This document shows, piece after piece, positions 44,158-55,682 of a stretch of DNA of 64,000 nucleotides; position 1 is the stretch's first letter; every line of letters begins with the position of its first letter. Location: the NCBI GenBank assembly GCA_016712635.1, contig JADJQS010000001.1, forward strand, positions 532,001 through 596,000. Direction: 5' to 3'. The notes under the pieces were generated by a model. That model saw only the letters and a list, made by a program, of their open reading frames with translations, ran no database searches and was not told the origin of the DNA. The DNA comes from Gammaproteobacteria bacterium. GTDB taxonomy: Bacteria > Pseudomonadota > Gammaproteobacteria > SZUA-140. A program made the position numbers and the translations under genes.

Positions 44158-45942
44158 TCAGGCGCCGGCCGCGGGCCGGGACACCGGATCCGCGGCCGGC
44201 CCCCCGTCCGTGGCGAATTGCGCGTGGTACAGGCGGGCGTAAATGCCTCCCGCCGCCAGCAGCTGCCGGTGCGTGCCGGTCTCGACGATGCGCCCGCGCT
44301 CCAGCACCACGATGCGGTCGGCGTTCTCCACCGTGGAGAGGCGGTGCGCGATCACGATGGTGGTACGCCCGCGGCGCAGATTGTCGAGCGCGGCCTGCAC
44401 GTGGCGTTCAGTGTGCGAATCGAGCGCCGAGGTTGCCTCGTCCATGATCAGGATCGGCGCATTCTTCAGCAGCGCGCGCGCGATCGCCAGTCGCTGGCGC
44501 TGGCCGCCGGACAGGCGCAGGCCATTCTCGCCGATCGGGGTGTCGAGCCCGTCCGGCAGCCCGGCCGCGAATTCCATCACGTGCGCCGCCTCCGCCGCCG
44601 CGACGATCGCCTCGCGCGCCACCGACCGACTCGCGCCGTAGGCGATGTTCGCCGCCACCGAATCGTTGAACAGCACGACGTCCTGCGTCACGAGCGAGAT
44701 GTTCGCGCGCAGGTCGGCGAGCCGGATGTGCTGGATGTCGATGCCGTCGACCAGCACGCGGCCCGAGGTCGGGGTGTAGAAGCGCGGCACCATGCTGACG
44801 AGGGACGACTTGCCCGCGCCGGAGGCGCCGACCAGTGCGACCGTCTCGCCGGGTTCGATCGCGAGGGTGATGTCCCGCAGCGCCTCGGCGGCGGCCGATT
44901 CGTACAGCAGGCTGACGCCCTGGAACTCGATGCGGCCGGCGACGCGGCCCAGACTTCGCGTGCCGGTGTCCGTTTCCGGCGGCTCGTCGAACAGCTGGAA
45001 CACGCTCTCCGCGGCGGCGAGGCCGCGCTGCAGCTGCTCGTTGACGCCGGTCAGGCGCTTGATCGGCGGCAGCAGCATGGCGGCGGCGCCGAAGAACGAC
45101 ACGAATCCGCCCACCGTCATCGCCGGATTCTGGGCGGTGAGATAGATCACCACGGCGAGGGCGCTGACGGTGATGAGCTGGACCACCGGCACGCTCGCGG
45201 AGGCGGAGGCGGTGATCTTCATGCTGTAGCGGCGCACCCAGTTGGCCACGTCGTGGAAACGTCCCGCCTCGTGCTGCTGCCCGCCGTAGACCTTGATCAC
45301 GCGGCTGCCCCTGACCGCCTCTTCCAGCACGTGCGTCATCCCGCCCATGGTCTGCTGCTGCGCGCGGCTCAGGCGGCGCAGGCGGAAACTGATGGTCTTC
45401 ACCACCACGGCGATGGCCGGGGCGGCAAGCAGGAACAGCAGTGCGAGCTTCCAGTCCAGGTACAGCATCCAGCCGAACAGGCCGATCACCGCGAGACCGT
45501 CGCGCACCAGCACCACCAGCACGTTGGTGGCCGCGGTCGCGACCTGGTTCACGTTGTAAGTCACCTTCGAAATCATCTCGCCGGTGGTGTGCCCGGTGTG
45601 GTAGGTCTCGGGCAGCTCGATCAGGCGGGCGAACATGCGCTCGCGCAGGTCGAGAATCACCTTGTTCGCGACCCAGGCGAGGGATACCGTGCTGACATAG
45701 GTGGCCAGCCCGCGTACGACGAACAGGCCGACGAGGAGCAGCGGCATCAGCCGGATCGCCGCCGGATCCTTGTTGACGAAGGTCTCGTCGAGCAGCGGCT
45801 TCATCAGGGCCGGCATCATCGGCTCCGTGAGCGCCGCGGCCACCATGGCGAGCACGGCGAAGCCGAACAGCCGGCGGTACGGCCGCACATACCCCAACAA
45901 TCGAAAATAGAGCGCTCGGCTGTTCATGCTGCGACCGGCCAT
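44158..45942 (-). CDS. msbA: Lipid A export ABC transporter MsbA
   Basis: A 594-residue half-transporter. Six membrane helices occupy about residues 20-310, and the nucleotide-binding domain holds Walker A 'LVGASGAGKSSLVSMVPRF', signature 'LSGGQRQRLAIARALLKN' and Walker B 'PILIMDEATSALDSHTE', with H-loop 'TIVIAHRLSTVENADRIVV'. It flips lipid A-core across the inner membrane. Start at 45942 or at 45927 (MNSRALYF). It precedes the lpxL-like gene's stop by 64 bases on the same strand. Confidence 0.94.
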   Translation of the reverse strand: MAGRSMNSRALYFRLLGYVRPYRRLFGFAVLAMVAAALTEPMMPALMKPLLDETFVNKDPAAIRLMPLLLVGLFVVRGLATYVSTVSLAWVANKVILDLRERMFARLIELPETYHTGHTTGEMISKVTYNVNQVATAATNVLVVLVRDGLAVIGLFGWMLYLDWKLALLFLLAAPAIAVVVKTISFRLRRLSRAQQQTMGGMTHVLEEAVRGSRVIKVYGGQQHEAGRFHDVANWVRRYSMKITASASASVPVVQLITVSALAVVIYLTAQNPAMTVGGFVSFFGAAAMLLPPIKRLTGVNEQLQRGLAAAESVFQLFDEPPETDTGTRSLGRVAGRIEFQGVSLLYESAAAEALRDITLAIEPGETVALVGASGAGKSSLVSMVPRFYTPTSGRVLVDGIDIQHIRLADLRANISLVTQDVVLFNDSVAANIAYGASRSVAREAIVAAAEAAHVMEFAAGLPDGLDTPIGENGLRLSGGQRQRLAIARALLKNAPILIMDEATSALDSHTERHVQAALDNLRRGRTTIVIAHRLSTVENADRIVVLERGRIVETGTHRQLLAAGGIYARLYHAQFATDGGPAADPVSRPAAGA

Positions 45943-46006
45943 GGGAAACGGTCTACGATATTACCGCATTTGCTCCCGCGGAATCGAACGGCCGCGGGCG
46001 CACACA

Positions 46007-46939
46007 TTACGGGAGCGGATCACCGTACAGCCCGGGTTCGCCCGGCGGCCGGGTCTTGAAGCGCCGATGCACCCACAGATACTGTTCCGGCACCGCGCGT
46101 ACCCCCGCCTCGACGACGGCGTTTACGCGCGCGGTATCCGCCGCCTCGTCACCGCCCGGGAAATCCGTGAGGGGAGGCAGCAGCGTCAGACGGTAGCCGA
46201 GCACTCCCGACAGCCGGCGCACGAAATACGGAATCACGACTGCACGGCCCATCTGGGCGAAGCGGCCGGTGGCCGGATTGGTCGCCGCCGGGATGCCGAA
46301 GAACGGGGCGAAAACCCGCCCGCGGCGCCCGTAGTTCTGGTCCGGCGCGTACCATACCGCGCGCGCCTGGCGCAGGCAGCGCAGCATGCCGCGCACGTCG
46401 TCGCGCGGCAACACGGTCTCGAAGTAGGCACCGAAGCAGCGGTGCATGATGTCGTCGACCGCCGCGTTCTCGTGGCGGCGGTACATCGGATTGATCGGCG
46501 CCAGCAGGTTGAGCAGGCGCACGCCCATCTCGGTGGTGGTGAAGTGGCTGCTCAGCAGGATCACGCCGCGGCCCGCCGCGAGGGCCTCCTGCAGATGCGG
46601 CAATCCCTCCACCTCGGCGATCAGGCGCCGCAGGCGCGCATCCGGCAGCCACCAGGCCATGGCGGTCTCGAGCAGTCCGATACCGAGCGCCCGGAAGTGC
46701 CCGCGCAGCAGGCGCGCGCGCTCCGCCGGCGCCATGCCGGGATAACACAGCCGCAGATTGGTTTCCGCGATGCGGTGGCGGCGCGCCGAGACGCGGCGGA
46801 ACAGGCCGCCCGTCAGGCCGCCCACGTAGAGCACGGCGCGATACGGCAGCTGCACGATGAGCCAGGCGAGCCCAAGCAGCAGCCACGTCGGCCAAAAGCG
46901 CGGCAACAGCAGTCTGGACGGAAACGGCGGGGCTTTCAT
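46007..46939 (-). CDS. lpxL: Lipid A biosynthesis acyltransferase (LpxL/HtrB family)
   Basis: A 310-residue late acyltransferase. One N-terminal membrane helix is followed by the catalytic HX4E motif in 'LLSSHFTTTEMGVRL' near residue 140 and 'PMYRRHENAAVDDIMHR'. 'WYAPDQNYGRRGRVFAPFFG' is also diagnostic. It adds a secondary fatty acid to Kdo2-lipid IVA. The start at 46939 gives the usual ~310 residues; the frame stays open upstream into divergent hldE. Assignment to LpxL rather than LpxM is by overall likeness only. Confidence 0.9.
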   Translation of the reverse strand: MKAPPFPSRLLLPRFWPTWLLLGLAWLIVQLPYRAVLYVGGLTGGLFRRVSARRHRIAETNLRLCYPGMAPAERARLLRGHFRALGIGLLETAMAWWLPDARLRRLIAEVEGLPHLQEALAAGRGVILLSSHFTTTEMGVRLLNLLAPINPMYRRHENAAVDDIMHRCFGAYFETVLPRDDVRGMLRCLRQARAVWYAPDQNYGRRGRVFAPFFGIPAATNPATGRFAQMGRAVVIPYFVRRLSGVLGYRLTLLPPLTDFPGGDEAADTARVNAVVEAGVRAVPEQYLWVHRRFKTRPPGEPGLYGDPLP

Positions 46940-47069
46940 CGGCGCGGCTGCGGGAAAAAAATCGTTCGCGCATTCTAGTATGCCGATCCGGCGCCGGCAA
47001 ACGCCGCGTCCCGGCCCGTGTGGTATCATGCCGGCAGCATTTATCGGCGTGCCGGCGGAGACAGGGCTC

Positions 47070-48524
47070 ATGAAGATAGAGATCCCCCCCTTCGAGCGGG
47101 GGCGCGTGCTTGTGGTCGGCGACCTCATGCTGGACCGCTACTGGTACGGCGAGACCTCGCGCATCTCCCCCGAGGCGCCCGTCCCCGTGGTCAGGGTATC
47201 CGAAGCGGAGGAACGCCCGGGCGGCGCGGGCAACGTCGCGCTCAACATCGCCGCCCTGCACGCCAAGGTCACCGTCATGGGCCTGACCGGGGACGACGAG
47301 GCCGCCGACGTCCTCGCACAGCGGCTCTCCCGGGCGGGTGTCGACTGCCGCCTGATCCGGCGCCCGGAATTCGCCACCGTCACCAAGCTGCGCGTGCTGA
47401 GCCGGCACCAGCAGCTCATCCGCCTCGACTTCGAGGACAACTTCGCACACGGCGACATCGCGGAGGTGCGCGAGTCATTCGCCGGACTGGCGCGCGACGC
47501 CGACGTCGTCCTGCTGTCCGATTACGGCAAAGGCACCCTGCATGAGGCGCAGGCGCTGATCGAATCCGCGCGCGCGCTGGGCAAACCCGTGCTGGTCGAT
47601 CCCAAGGGCAGCGATTTCTCTCGCTATCGCGGAGCAACCGTCATCACGCCCAACCTGAGTGAATTCGAGGCCATCGTGGGACACTGCGCCAGCGACGAGG
47701 AACTGGTCGCGAAGGGCGAGGCCCTGCGCCACGATCTCGCGCTGGAGGCGCTGCTGATCACGCGCAGCAAGCGCGGCATGACCCTGCTGCGGCGCTACCT
47801 GCCGCCGCTGCATCTGGCAGCGCGCGCGCGCGCGATCTACGACGTCACCGGCGCGGGCGACACCGTCATCGCCGTGCTCGCCGCGGCGTACGCCGTCGGC
47901 GCCGATCTCGGTGCGGCGACCGCGCTCGCCAACGTCGCCGCCGGCGTGGTGGTCGGCAAGCTCGGGACCGCGAGCGTCAGCCTGCAGGAACTCGACCACG
48001 CCCTGCACGACTACGACAAGATCGAATCCGGGCTGACCGGCGCGGACGAGCTGCTCGCGCGCGTCGCGCGCGCGCGCGCGCGTGGCGAGACCATCGTCAT
48101 GACGAACGGCTGCTTCGACCTGCTGCACGCCGGTCACGTCACCTACCTCGAGCAGGCGCGGCGCCTCGGCGACCGCCTCATCGTGGCGGTCAACGACGAC
48201 GCCTCGGTAAAGCGCCTGAAGGGCGCGGACCGGCCGGTCAACGCACTGGCGCAGCGCGCCGCCGTGCTCGCCGCGCTGCAGAGCGTGGACTGGGTGGTGC
48301 CCTTCTCCGAGGACACGCCGGAACAGCTGATCTGCCGCGTGCAGCCCGACGTGCTGGTCAAGGGGGGGGACTACGACGCCGCAGGAGTCGCCGGCGGCGA
48401 CTGCGTACGCGCCCGCGGCGGCCGCGTCGTCATCCTGGATTACGTCGAGAACTGCTCCACCAGCCGCGTCATCGAGGCGATCCGCCACGGCGTCACGCAG
48501 GGACACGGGAAATCCGCAACATGA
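47070..48524 (+). CDS. hldE: Bifunctional heptose 7-phosphate kinase / heptose 1-phosphate adenyltransferase
   Basis: A 484-residue fusion for ADP-heptose synthesis. The N-terminal PfkB-type kinase, residues about 10-320, has 'VVGDLMLDRYWYGETSRISP', 'RPGGAGNVALNIAALHA' and the ATP/anion motif 'YDVTGAGDTVIAVLAAAYA'. The C-terminal nucleotidyltransferase has 'MTNGCFDLLHAGHVTYLEQA' near residue 345 (HxGH). A (CG)n run at about 48053-48082 encodes the linker 'LLARVARARARGE'. The start at 47070 opens the family N-terminus; it lies divergent to lpxL. Confidence 0.95.
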   Translation: MKIEIPPFERGRVLVVGDLMLDRYWYGETSRISPEAPVPVVRVSEAEERPGGAGNVALNIAALHAKVTVMGLTGDDEAADVLAQRLSRAGVDCRLIRRPEFATVTKLRVLSRHQQLIRLDFEDNFAHGDIAEVRESFAGLARDADVVLLSDYGKGTLHEAQALIESARALGKPVLVDPKGSDFSRYRGATVITPNLSEFEAIVGHCASDEELVAKGEALRHDLALEALLITRSKRGMTLLRRYLPPLHLAARARAIYDVTGAGDTVIAVLAAAYAVGADLGAATALANVAAGVVVGKLGTASVSLQELDHALHDYDKIESGLTGADELLARVARARARGETIVMTNGCFDLLHAGHVTYLEQARRLGDRLIVAVNDDASVKRLKGADRPVNALAQRAAVLAALQSVDWVVPFSEDTPEQLICRVQPDVLVKGGDYDAAGVAGGDCVRARGGRVVILDYVENCSTSRVIEAIRHGVTQGHGKSAT

Positions 48525-48573
48525 ACCGCCGCGATGCGCGCCGGACGGGAAACCGAAACGGCCGACGGCGCGC

Positions 48574-49869
48574 ATGAGGCGTCTCTATACCCTGCTGCTG
48601 TACCTGCTGTTGCCGCTCGTCCTGTTGCGCCTGCTGCTGCGCGGGCTGCGCTCTCCCGCCTACCTGAGGCGCTGGCCTGAACGCTTCGGCCGTTTTCCGC
48701 ACACGCCGCCCCCCGGAGCCCTGTGGATACACGCTGTCTCGGTCGGAGAGGCGATCGCTGCATTTCCGCTGGTCCAGCAGATCCGCGACCGCCACCCCGC
48801 CCTGCCCGTGGTATTCACCACGACGACGCCGACCGGCTCGGAGCGCGTCGTCCGGCAGTTCGGCTCCGCCGTCCATCACGCCTATCTGCCCTATGACCTG
48901 CCCGGGTCCGTTGCGCGTTTCCTCGACCGCGCCGGACCCAGGCTCGCCGTCATCATGGAGACGGAGCTGTGGCCGAACATGTACGCGGCCTGCGCAGCGC
49001 GCGGGATCCCGCTCATCGTCGCGAACGCGCGCCTGTCCGCGCGCTCCGCTGCGGCCTACCGCCGCGTCGCGCCGTTCGCCCGCGCCGTCCTCCGCCAGGC
49101 GACGCTCATCGCGGCGCAAAGCGGCGAGGATGCCGGTCGTTTCCTCGCGCTGGGGGCTCCGCCCGACCGCGTGCGGGTGACCGGTAATCTCAAGTTCGAT
49201 CTCACCGTCCCGGATGATGTGCCGGAACGCGGCGCGGCCCTGCGCAGCGCGTGGGGCGCGCGCCGACCGGTGTGGATCGCGGCGAGCACCCACGAGGGCG
49301 AAGAGGAACTGGTCCTCGACGCCCACGCGCGCGCGCGCGCGCAGGCGCCCGGCCTGCTCCTGATACTCGTGCCGCGCCACCCGGAACGCTTCGACCGCGT
49401 CGCCGCCCTGAGCCAGGCGCGCGGGTTAAACCTCGTCAGGCGCAGCGAAAACCGCCCCTGCAACCCGGACACGGAGGTCTATCTCGGCGACAGTATGGGC
49501 GAGCTGCTGCTGCTCTACGCCGCAGCCGACGTGGCATTCGTCGGCGGCAGCCTGGTGCCTACCGGCGGACACAATCCGCTCGAACCCGCCGCGCTGGCGC
49601 GACCGGTGCTGCACGGGCCTCACATGTTCAACTTCGCGGAGATCAGCCTTCTGCTGCAGTCCGCCGGAGGCTCGCGCGAGGTGCGGGACTCCGGCGAGCT
49701 CGCCCGGTCGCTGGAGGAGCTGCTGACGCGCAACGGACCCGGCATCGCCATGGGTGAACGGGCGCGAGCCGTGGTCACGCAGAACCGCGGGGCGCTGGGG
49801 CGGCTGCTGGAAAGCATCGAGGAGTTGCTCAATACGGGACCGGGGACTGAGTACAAGTCAGGGGCGTGA
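48574..49869 (+). CDS. waaA: Lipid IVA 3-deoxy-D-manno-octulosonic acid transferase
   Basis: A 431-residue KdtA/WaaA that adds Kdo to lipid IVA. An N-terminal membrane anchor (LLLYLLLPLVLLRLLLRGL) is followed by 'GALWIHAVSVGEAIAAFPLV' with the catalytic Glu, 'VFTTTTPTGSERVVRQF', and the GT-B donor region 'AFVGGSLVPTGGHNPLEPAA' near residue 325. It follows hldE by 49 bases and completes the core-LPS set. E. coli WaaA is 425 residues. Confidence 0.95.
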   Translation: MRRLYTLLLYLLLPLVLLRLLLRGLRSPAYLRRWPERFGRFPHTPPPGALWIHAVSVGEAIAAFPLVQQIRDRHPALPVVFTTTTPTGSERVVRQFGSAVHHAYLPYDLPGSVARFLDRAGPRLAVIMETELWPNMYAACAARGIPLIVANARLSARSAAAYRRVAPFARAVLRQATLIAAQSGEDAGRFLALGAPPDRVRVTGNLKFDLTVPDDVPERGAALRSAWGARRPVWIAASTHEGEEELVLDAHARARAQAPGLLLILVPRHPERFDRVAALSQARGLNLVRRSENRPCNPDTEVYLGDSMGELLLLYAAADVAFVGGSLVPTGGHNPLEPAALARPVLHGPHMFNFAEISLLLQSAGGSREVRDSGELARSLEELLTRNGPGIAMGERARAVVTQNRGALGRLLESIEELLNTGPGTEYKSGA

Positions 49870-49939
49870 TGGGTGATGCAAGGTTGGACTGGGTAACACG
49901 AGACCTAGCGGTTTTCACTCAGTCCTGAGTCCTCAGTCC
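49844..49939. repeat. AGTCC-rich repeats after waaA
   Basis: GGACTGAGT (49844-49852, inside waaA's last codons) and ACTCAGTCC (49917-49925) form a 9-base inverted repeat 64 bases apart. Three heptamers follow at 49919-49939: TCAGTCC, TGAGTCC, TCAGTCC. The gap is otherwise empty and lies between convergent waaA and tolC. It may be a terminator-like or mobile repeat. Confidence 0.5.
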
Positions 49940-49945
49940 TGTGTT

Positions 49946-51266
49946 TTATTCCAGCCAGCGATTGACCTCTTCGATATCCTCCGGCGCCAGCAGCCCCGAG
50001 GCCTGCTTCAGGCGCAGCAGATTGAGGATGTAGTCGTAACGTGCCTGGGCGTATTCGCGCTGCGCGGCGAACAGGTCGCTCTGCGCGGCCAGCACGTCGA
50101 CCGTGGTGCGGGTGCCGACCTCGAATCCGGCCTGCGTCGCATCCAGTGCGCTCTGCGCGGAAACCCTGGCCTGCCCGAGCGCGTTCACGCTGTTGATGCC
50201 GGCGACCACCGCGAGGTAGGCGTCGCGTGCCTGGCGCAGCGTGGCGCGGCGCTGGCTCTCCACATCCTCGCGCGCCTGCGTCAGCAGATAGGCGGCCTCG
50301 CGCGTGCGCGAGGCCACCGCGCCGCCCAGATACAGCGGCAGCGAGAATTGCAGACCGACAGTGCGATCCTCCACCTCGATTTCCCCGTTCACGCCGCCGT
50401 CATCCTCGGCCCGGCTGAGGCTCGCGACGAGGTCCAGCGTCGGATAATGGCCCGCGCGTTGCAGACTCACCCTCGCGCGCCGCCTGCTCGGCGAACTGCG
50501 CGGCGAGAAGGGCGAAATTCTGTTCCAGCGCAACCTGGCCCCAGTGCTCGATATCAGCCGGATCCGGGCGCACCAGCGGGATACGCGCCCCGAGCTGGGC
50601 CACCTCGTCGATGGCCTGGGCGGTAATCTCGTAGAGGGCCTCCTGGCTGCTCGCCAGCTGGTTGCTCGCCACGATCTCCCGCGCGTTGGCGAGATCGAAC
50701 GCCGCCTGCGCCTCGTGGACATCGGTGATCGCGATCAGACCGACGTCGAAGCGCTGTTTCGCCTGTTCGAGCTGCTGCTCGATGGCGTGCTTCTCGGCGC
50801 GGGCGAACTCGAGGTTGTCGTCGGCGGCGAGCAGATTGAAGTAGGCCTCTGCGACGCGCACGATGAGGCCCTGCTCGGAGGAGCGGTAAACGGCGTCCGC
50901 CTGCGCCACCGTGGCGTCTGCCTGACGCAGGCGCACAAAATAGTCGCGGTTGAACAGCGGCTGATTCAGCGCCAGCGCATAGACGGAGGTATCGAAGTTC
51001 GAGACACCCGGTGAGCCGATGGCGGTCTCCTTGACGTCTTCGCGCGTGCGGTCGTAACTCGCACTGAACGACAAGGCCGGGTAGAGCAGGGCACGGCTCT
51101 GCGGCTTCGCCTCCAGCGCGGCGGCGCGCGCGGCGGCGGCCGACTTCAGCACGGGGTCGTTTTGCAGCGCAAGCCGGTAGACATCCGCCAGGTTTGCGGC
51201 GGTGGCCGTGAGGCTTCCGATGGAGAGGGCGACGGCGGCCACACAGCACTGCAGTTTGTTACGCAT
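49946..51266 (-). pseudogene. tolC: tolC outer-membrane efflux protein, interrupted by one-base frameshift
   Basis: Two overlapping readings together make a complete TolC of about 439 residues. The first part has a signal peptide (MRNKLQCCVAAVALSIGSLTA), 'LADVYRLALQNDPVLKSAAA' and 'PALSFSASYDRTRED', and stays in frame to 'NFALLAAQFAEQAARE'. The second frame continues with 'LQRAGHYPTLDLVASLSRAE', 'GLQFSLPLYLGGAVASRTRE' and ends 'GLLAPEDIEEVNRWLE'. The shift is one extra base in the CCC run at 50470-50472 (GGG on the coding strand). Joined, total length becomes a multiple of three. Whether this is a true mutation or a sequence error cannot be told here. Confidence 0.8.
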
Positions 51267-51320
51267 GGACTTCCTCGTTAGGGAACACCGCGTGACCGTA
51301 GGCCTCGAGGCGGTGGGTTG

Positions 51321-51974
51321 TCAGAAAACGAATCGGGCGGTGGCCGGGGCGTTGATCAACATCGGCAGATCGGTCTCGAACAGGCTCTCGCGGCTCCATT
51401 CGGCGTCCCCGACGCGGCGTATAAGAATCGCCTCCATGATCGGGGCCGTTCCCACCACCGCAACCAGGCGGCCGCCGCGATTGAGCGACTGCAGAAATAC
51501 GGACGGCAGTTCCGGCAGCGAGCCGGTGATGGCGATCACGTCGTACAGGCCGTGCCTGGCCCACCCCCGTGCGGCGTCGCCGACCTCAAGAGTGACGTTA
51601 TCGATACCGTGCACGGCGAGCCTTTCCTCGGCCTGCGCCTTGAACTGCGGTATGATGTCGACGCTGTAGACGTGGTGCGTGGAACGGGCAAGCAGCGCGG
51701 TCAGGTAGCCGCTGCCGGTGCCGATCTCGAGAACGGTATCCGTGGCGTGAAGATCCAGCGCTTGCAACAGGCGCGCCTCGATCCTGGGATGCATCATGAA
51801 CTGGCCATGCCCCAGCGGGATGGCGGTATCGGCATAGGCAAGCTTGCGATAGGGCTCGGGGACGAAATCCTCGCGCGGTATCTCCGCGATGAGATCCAGC
51901 ACGCCCTGATCGAGGACGTCCCACGGACGGATCTGCTGTTCGATCATGTTGAACCGCGCGGACTTCAGCTCCAT
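51321..51974 (-). CDS. Protein-L-isoaspartate O-methyltransferase-like protein
   Basis: A 217-residue class I methyltransferase of the Pcm family. 'MIEQQIRPWDVLDQGVLDLI' at the start and 'HPRIEARLLQALDLHATDTV' plus 'LEIGTGSGYLTALLARST' (motif I) are typical. This variant, found next to tolC in several gammaproteobacteria, has 'GHGQFMMHPRIEARLL' where the classical enzyme has 'GQTISQPYIVA', so substrate may differ from isoaspartate. The start at 51974 is chosen; ATG at 51983 and a longer frame are alternatives. Confidence 0.82.
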   Translation of the reverse strand: MELKSARFNMIEQQIRPWDVLDQGVLDLIAEIPREDFVPEPYRKLAYADTAIPLGHGQFMMHPRIEARLLQALDLHATDTVLEIGTGSGYLTALLARSTHHVYSVDIIPQFKAQAEERLAVHGIDNVTLEVGDAARGWARHGLYDVIAITGSLPELPSVFLQSLNRGGRLVAVVGTAPIMEAILIRRVGDAEWSRESLFETDLPMLINAPATARFVF

Positions 51975-52436
51975 CGCCCCCATTCCCCCTTGACCATCGC
52001 TGTCGTTCCGACCCGGACGCACGTCAAGGGTATTCGTTTTGCAGCGGCCGCGCAAGAATCCGCGCCCGCACCGGAGATGTGCAGGAGACATGTTGCCGAA
52101 GCCATATTACCGCCTGATACACAAGGATTTTACCCGGGACTTGCTTGCATCGGCTACCCATATCAGATAGATTCAAACAGCTTACACGCCGCAGGCCACT
52201 GTACCGCGAAGGCGGGGGATGCGAACGGTCTATCCGGTGCCATGTCCGGGCGCATGCCTTGCTGCATGAAGGATTTTTGAAGCGCTGAAACCTTGACCGG
52301 ACGGTCCATCCGGACCCCGCGGCCGGGGGTCGCGAAGGCTCGCCTGCACGAGCACATGCGCGATCACGCGCAGCCGCACCGCAATCCACCCGCAGGCATT
52401 GACCCGGAGCGGCGCAACACGCCGGAGGTAGACACT
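51975..52436. other. Intergenic region upstream of thiC, no clear TPP riboswitch
   Basis: About 460 bases between divergent pcm-like and thiC genes. I looked for the THI-box signs (CUGAGA and the CUGAUCUGGAUAAUGCCAGCG-like block) and found neither. A GC-rich hairpin, GACCCC-GCGGCCG-GGGGTC, lies at 52313-52331. Some coding-like bases run on both strands but no gene can be supported. Confidence 0.5.
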
Positions 52437-54317
<1,881 letters not shown>

Positions 54318-54550
54318 TCCCTCCACACCTGTCTGATGCGCACATCCGGCTGGATACATTCCGGCACCGGATGGCGCTCCCGGCTACATTCAAGATATCC
54401 CGCCGCGCGCCGTTATGCTTCGCAAGTCGGCTGCGGCGTGGAATCTCACGCCCGTCGTCGGCCCGGCCCTGGACGAGCCGGGATCACGGAAGCCTCCGGG
54501 ATTGCGGCCGATCCGGCGCCAGACGGACCGGGAAGACGGATCGACGCAAC

Positions 54551-55657
54551 ATGAAGAAAACGAAAACGGCCGCCTGCCAGCCTGACGTCGAACAGGAAGA
54601 GCTGCGCGGATTCTCGCGCAGCATCGCCGAGATCGAATGGCTGCTGCTGATCCTCGGACTGCTGTATCTCTTCGTGCCGTCCGCGGTCATCACGGACCGC
54701 GGCTACGTCATTGGCGCCATGGTCGGCTTCGCCGCCTTCGTCGTCTCCTTCCGCTACTTCAATTTCTACCGCTCCGAGACGCGCTGGAAGCTGGCGCTCG
54801 AGACCTGGGCCATGATCGCGCTCATCAGCATGCTGCTGTGGCATACCGGCAAGATCGACAGCCCGCTGTTCAATCTCTATCTGCTCGTCATCATCGCCAG
54901 CGCGCTCACGCTGGGCAAGCTGGCCACCCTGATGGAGGTCGCGCTGATTTCCTGCTGGTATCTCTTCATGGGGTATGCGGTCCATGGCACCGGGGTGTTC
55001 TCGCTGCAGACCTTCAGCGAGCTGATGTCGACCTTCGGTCCCTTCCTGCTCGTCGCCTACCTGACCACCATGCTGTCGGCGGACATCCACCACGCGAAGC
55101 GCCGCATCGTCTCCATCTCCGAAACCGACGAACTGACCGGACTGCCCAATATGCGCGCGTTCAGGTCGCTGCACGAGCGGGAGATGCAGCGCTACGGGCG
55201 CTACGGCCACGCCTTCGCGCTGATGATGATCGACACCGACGGGCTGAAGGAAGTCAACGACCGCTACGGCCATGAGGCCGGCAACCGCCTGATCATCATG
55301 GTGGCGAATACCATCCGCGAACGCATGCGCAACGCGGACATACTCGCACGCTACGGCGGTGACGAATTCATCCTGCTGCTGCCGGAGACCTCCTCCGGCC
55401 AGGTCCTGGAGGTCGCGGAACGCATCCGCACCGCGGTGGAGCATTGCTCGTTCGACGAACAGGGCGCGCGCGTATCGACCACCGTCAGCATCGGCATCGC
55501 CTGCTGCCCGGACGATGCCATCAATACCCAGGAACTGATCGACAAGGCCGACGCGGCGCTATACCAGAGCAAGAACAGCGGCCGCAACCGCACCACCGCC
55601 TGGCGCAGGACCGTCCCGCCTGCGGCGCCCGCCGCGCGCCCGGCCTCCGCCGCCTGA
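54551..55657 (+). CDS. Membrane-bound diguanylate cyclase (GGDEF)
   Basis: A 368-residue protein with five to six N-terminal membrane helices (about residues 33-175) and a C-terminal GGDEF domain from about 190. The active site is GGDEF at residues 269-273 (ARYGGDEFI). An I-site RxxD at 260-263 (RNAD) lies five residues before it, so product inhibition by c-di-GMP is likely. 'SISETDELTGLPNMRAFRSL' opens the domain. The start at 54551 has a weak site; the frame is open upstream inside thiC. The tail is Ala/Pro-rich. No EAL domain is present. Confidence 0.93.
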   Translation: MKKTKTAACQPDVEQEELRGFSRSIAEIEWLLLILGLLYLFVPSAVITDRGYVIGAMVGFAAFVVSFRYFNFYRSETRWKLALETWAMIALISMLLWHTGKIDSPLFNLYLLVIIASALTLGKLATLMEVALISCWYLFMGYAVHGTGVFSLQTFSELMSTFGPFLLVAYLTTMLSADIHHAKRRIVSISETDELTGLPNMRAFRSLHEREMQRYGRYGHAFALMMIDTDGLKEVNDRYGHEAGNRLIIMVANTIRERMRNADILARYGGDEFILLLPETSSGQVLEVAERIRTAVEHCSFDEQGARVSTTVSIGIACCPDDAINTQELIDKADAALYQSKNSGRNRTTAWRRTVPPAAPAARPASAA

Positions 55658-55682
55658 CACATCGCGGCCGCGAGGCCGGCCA

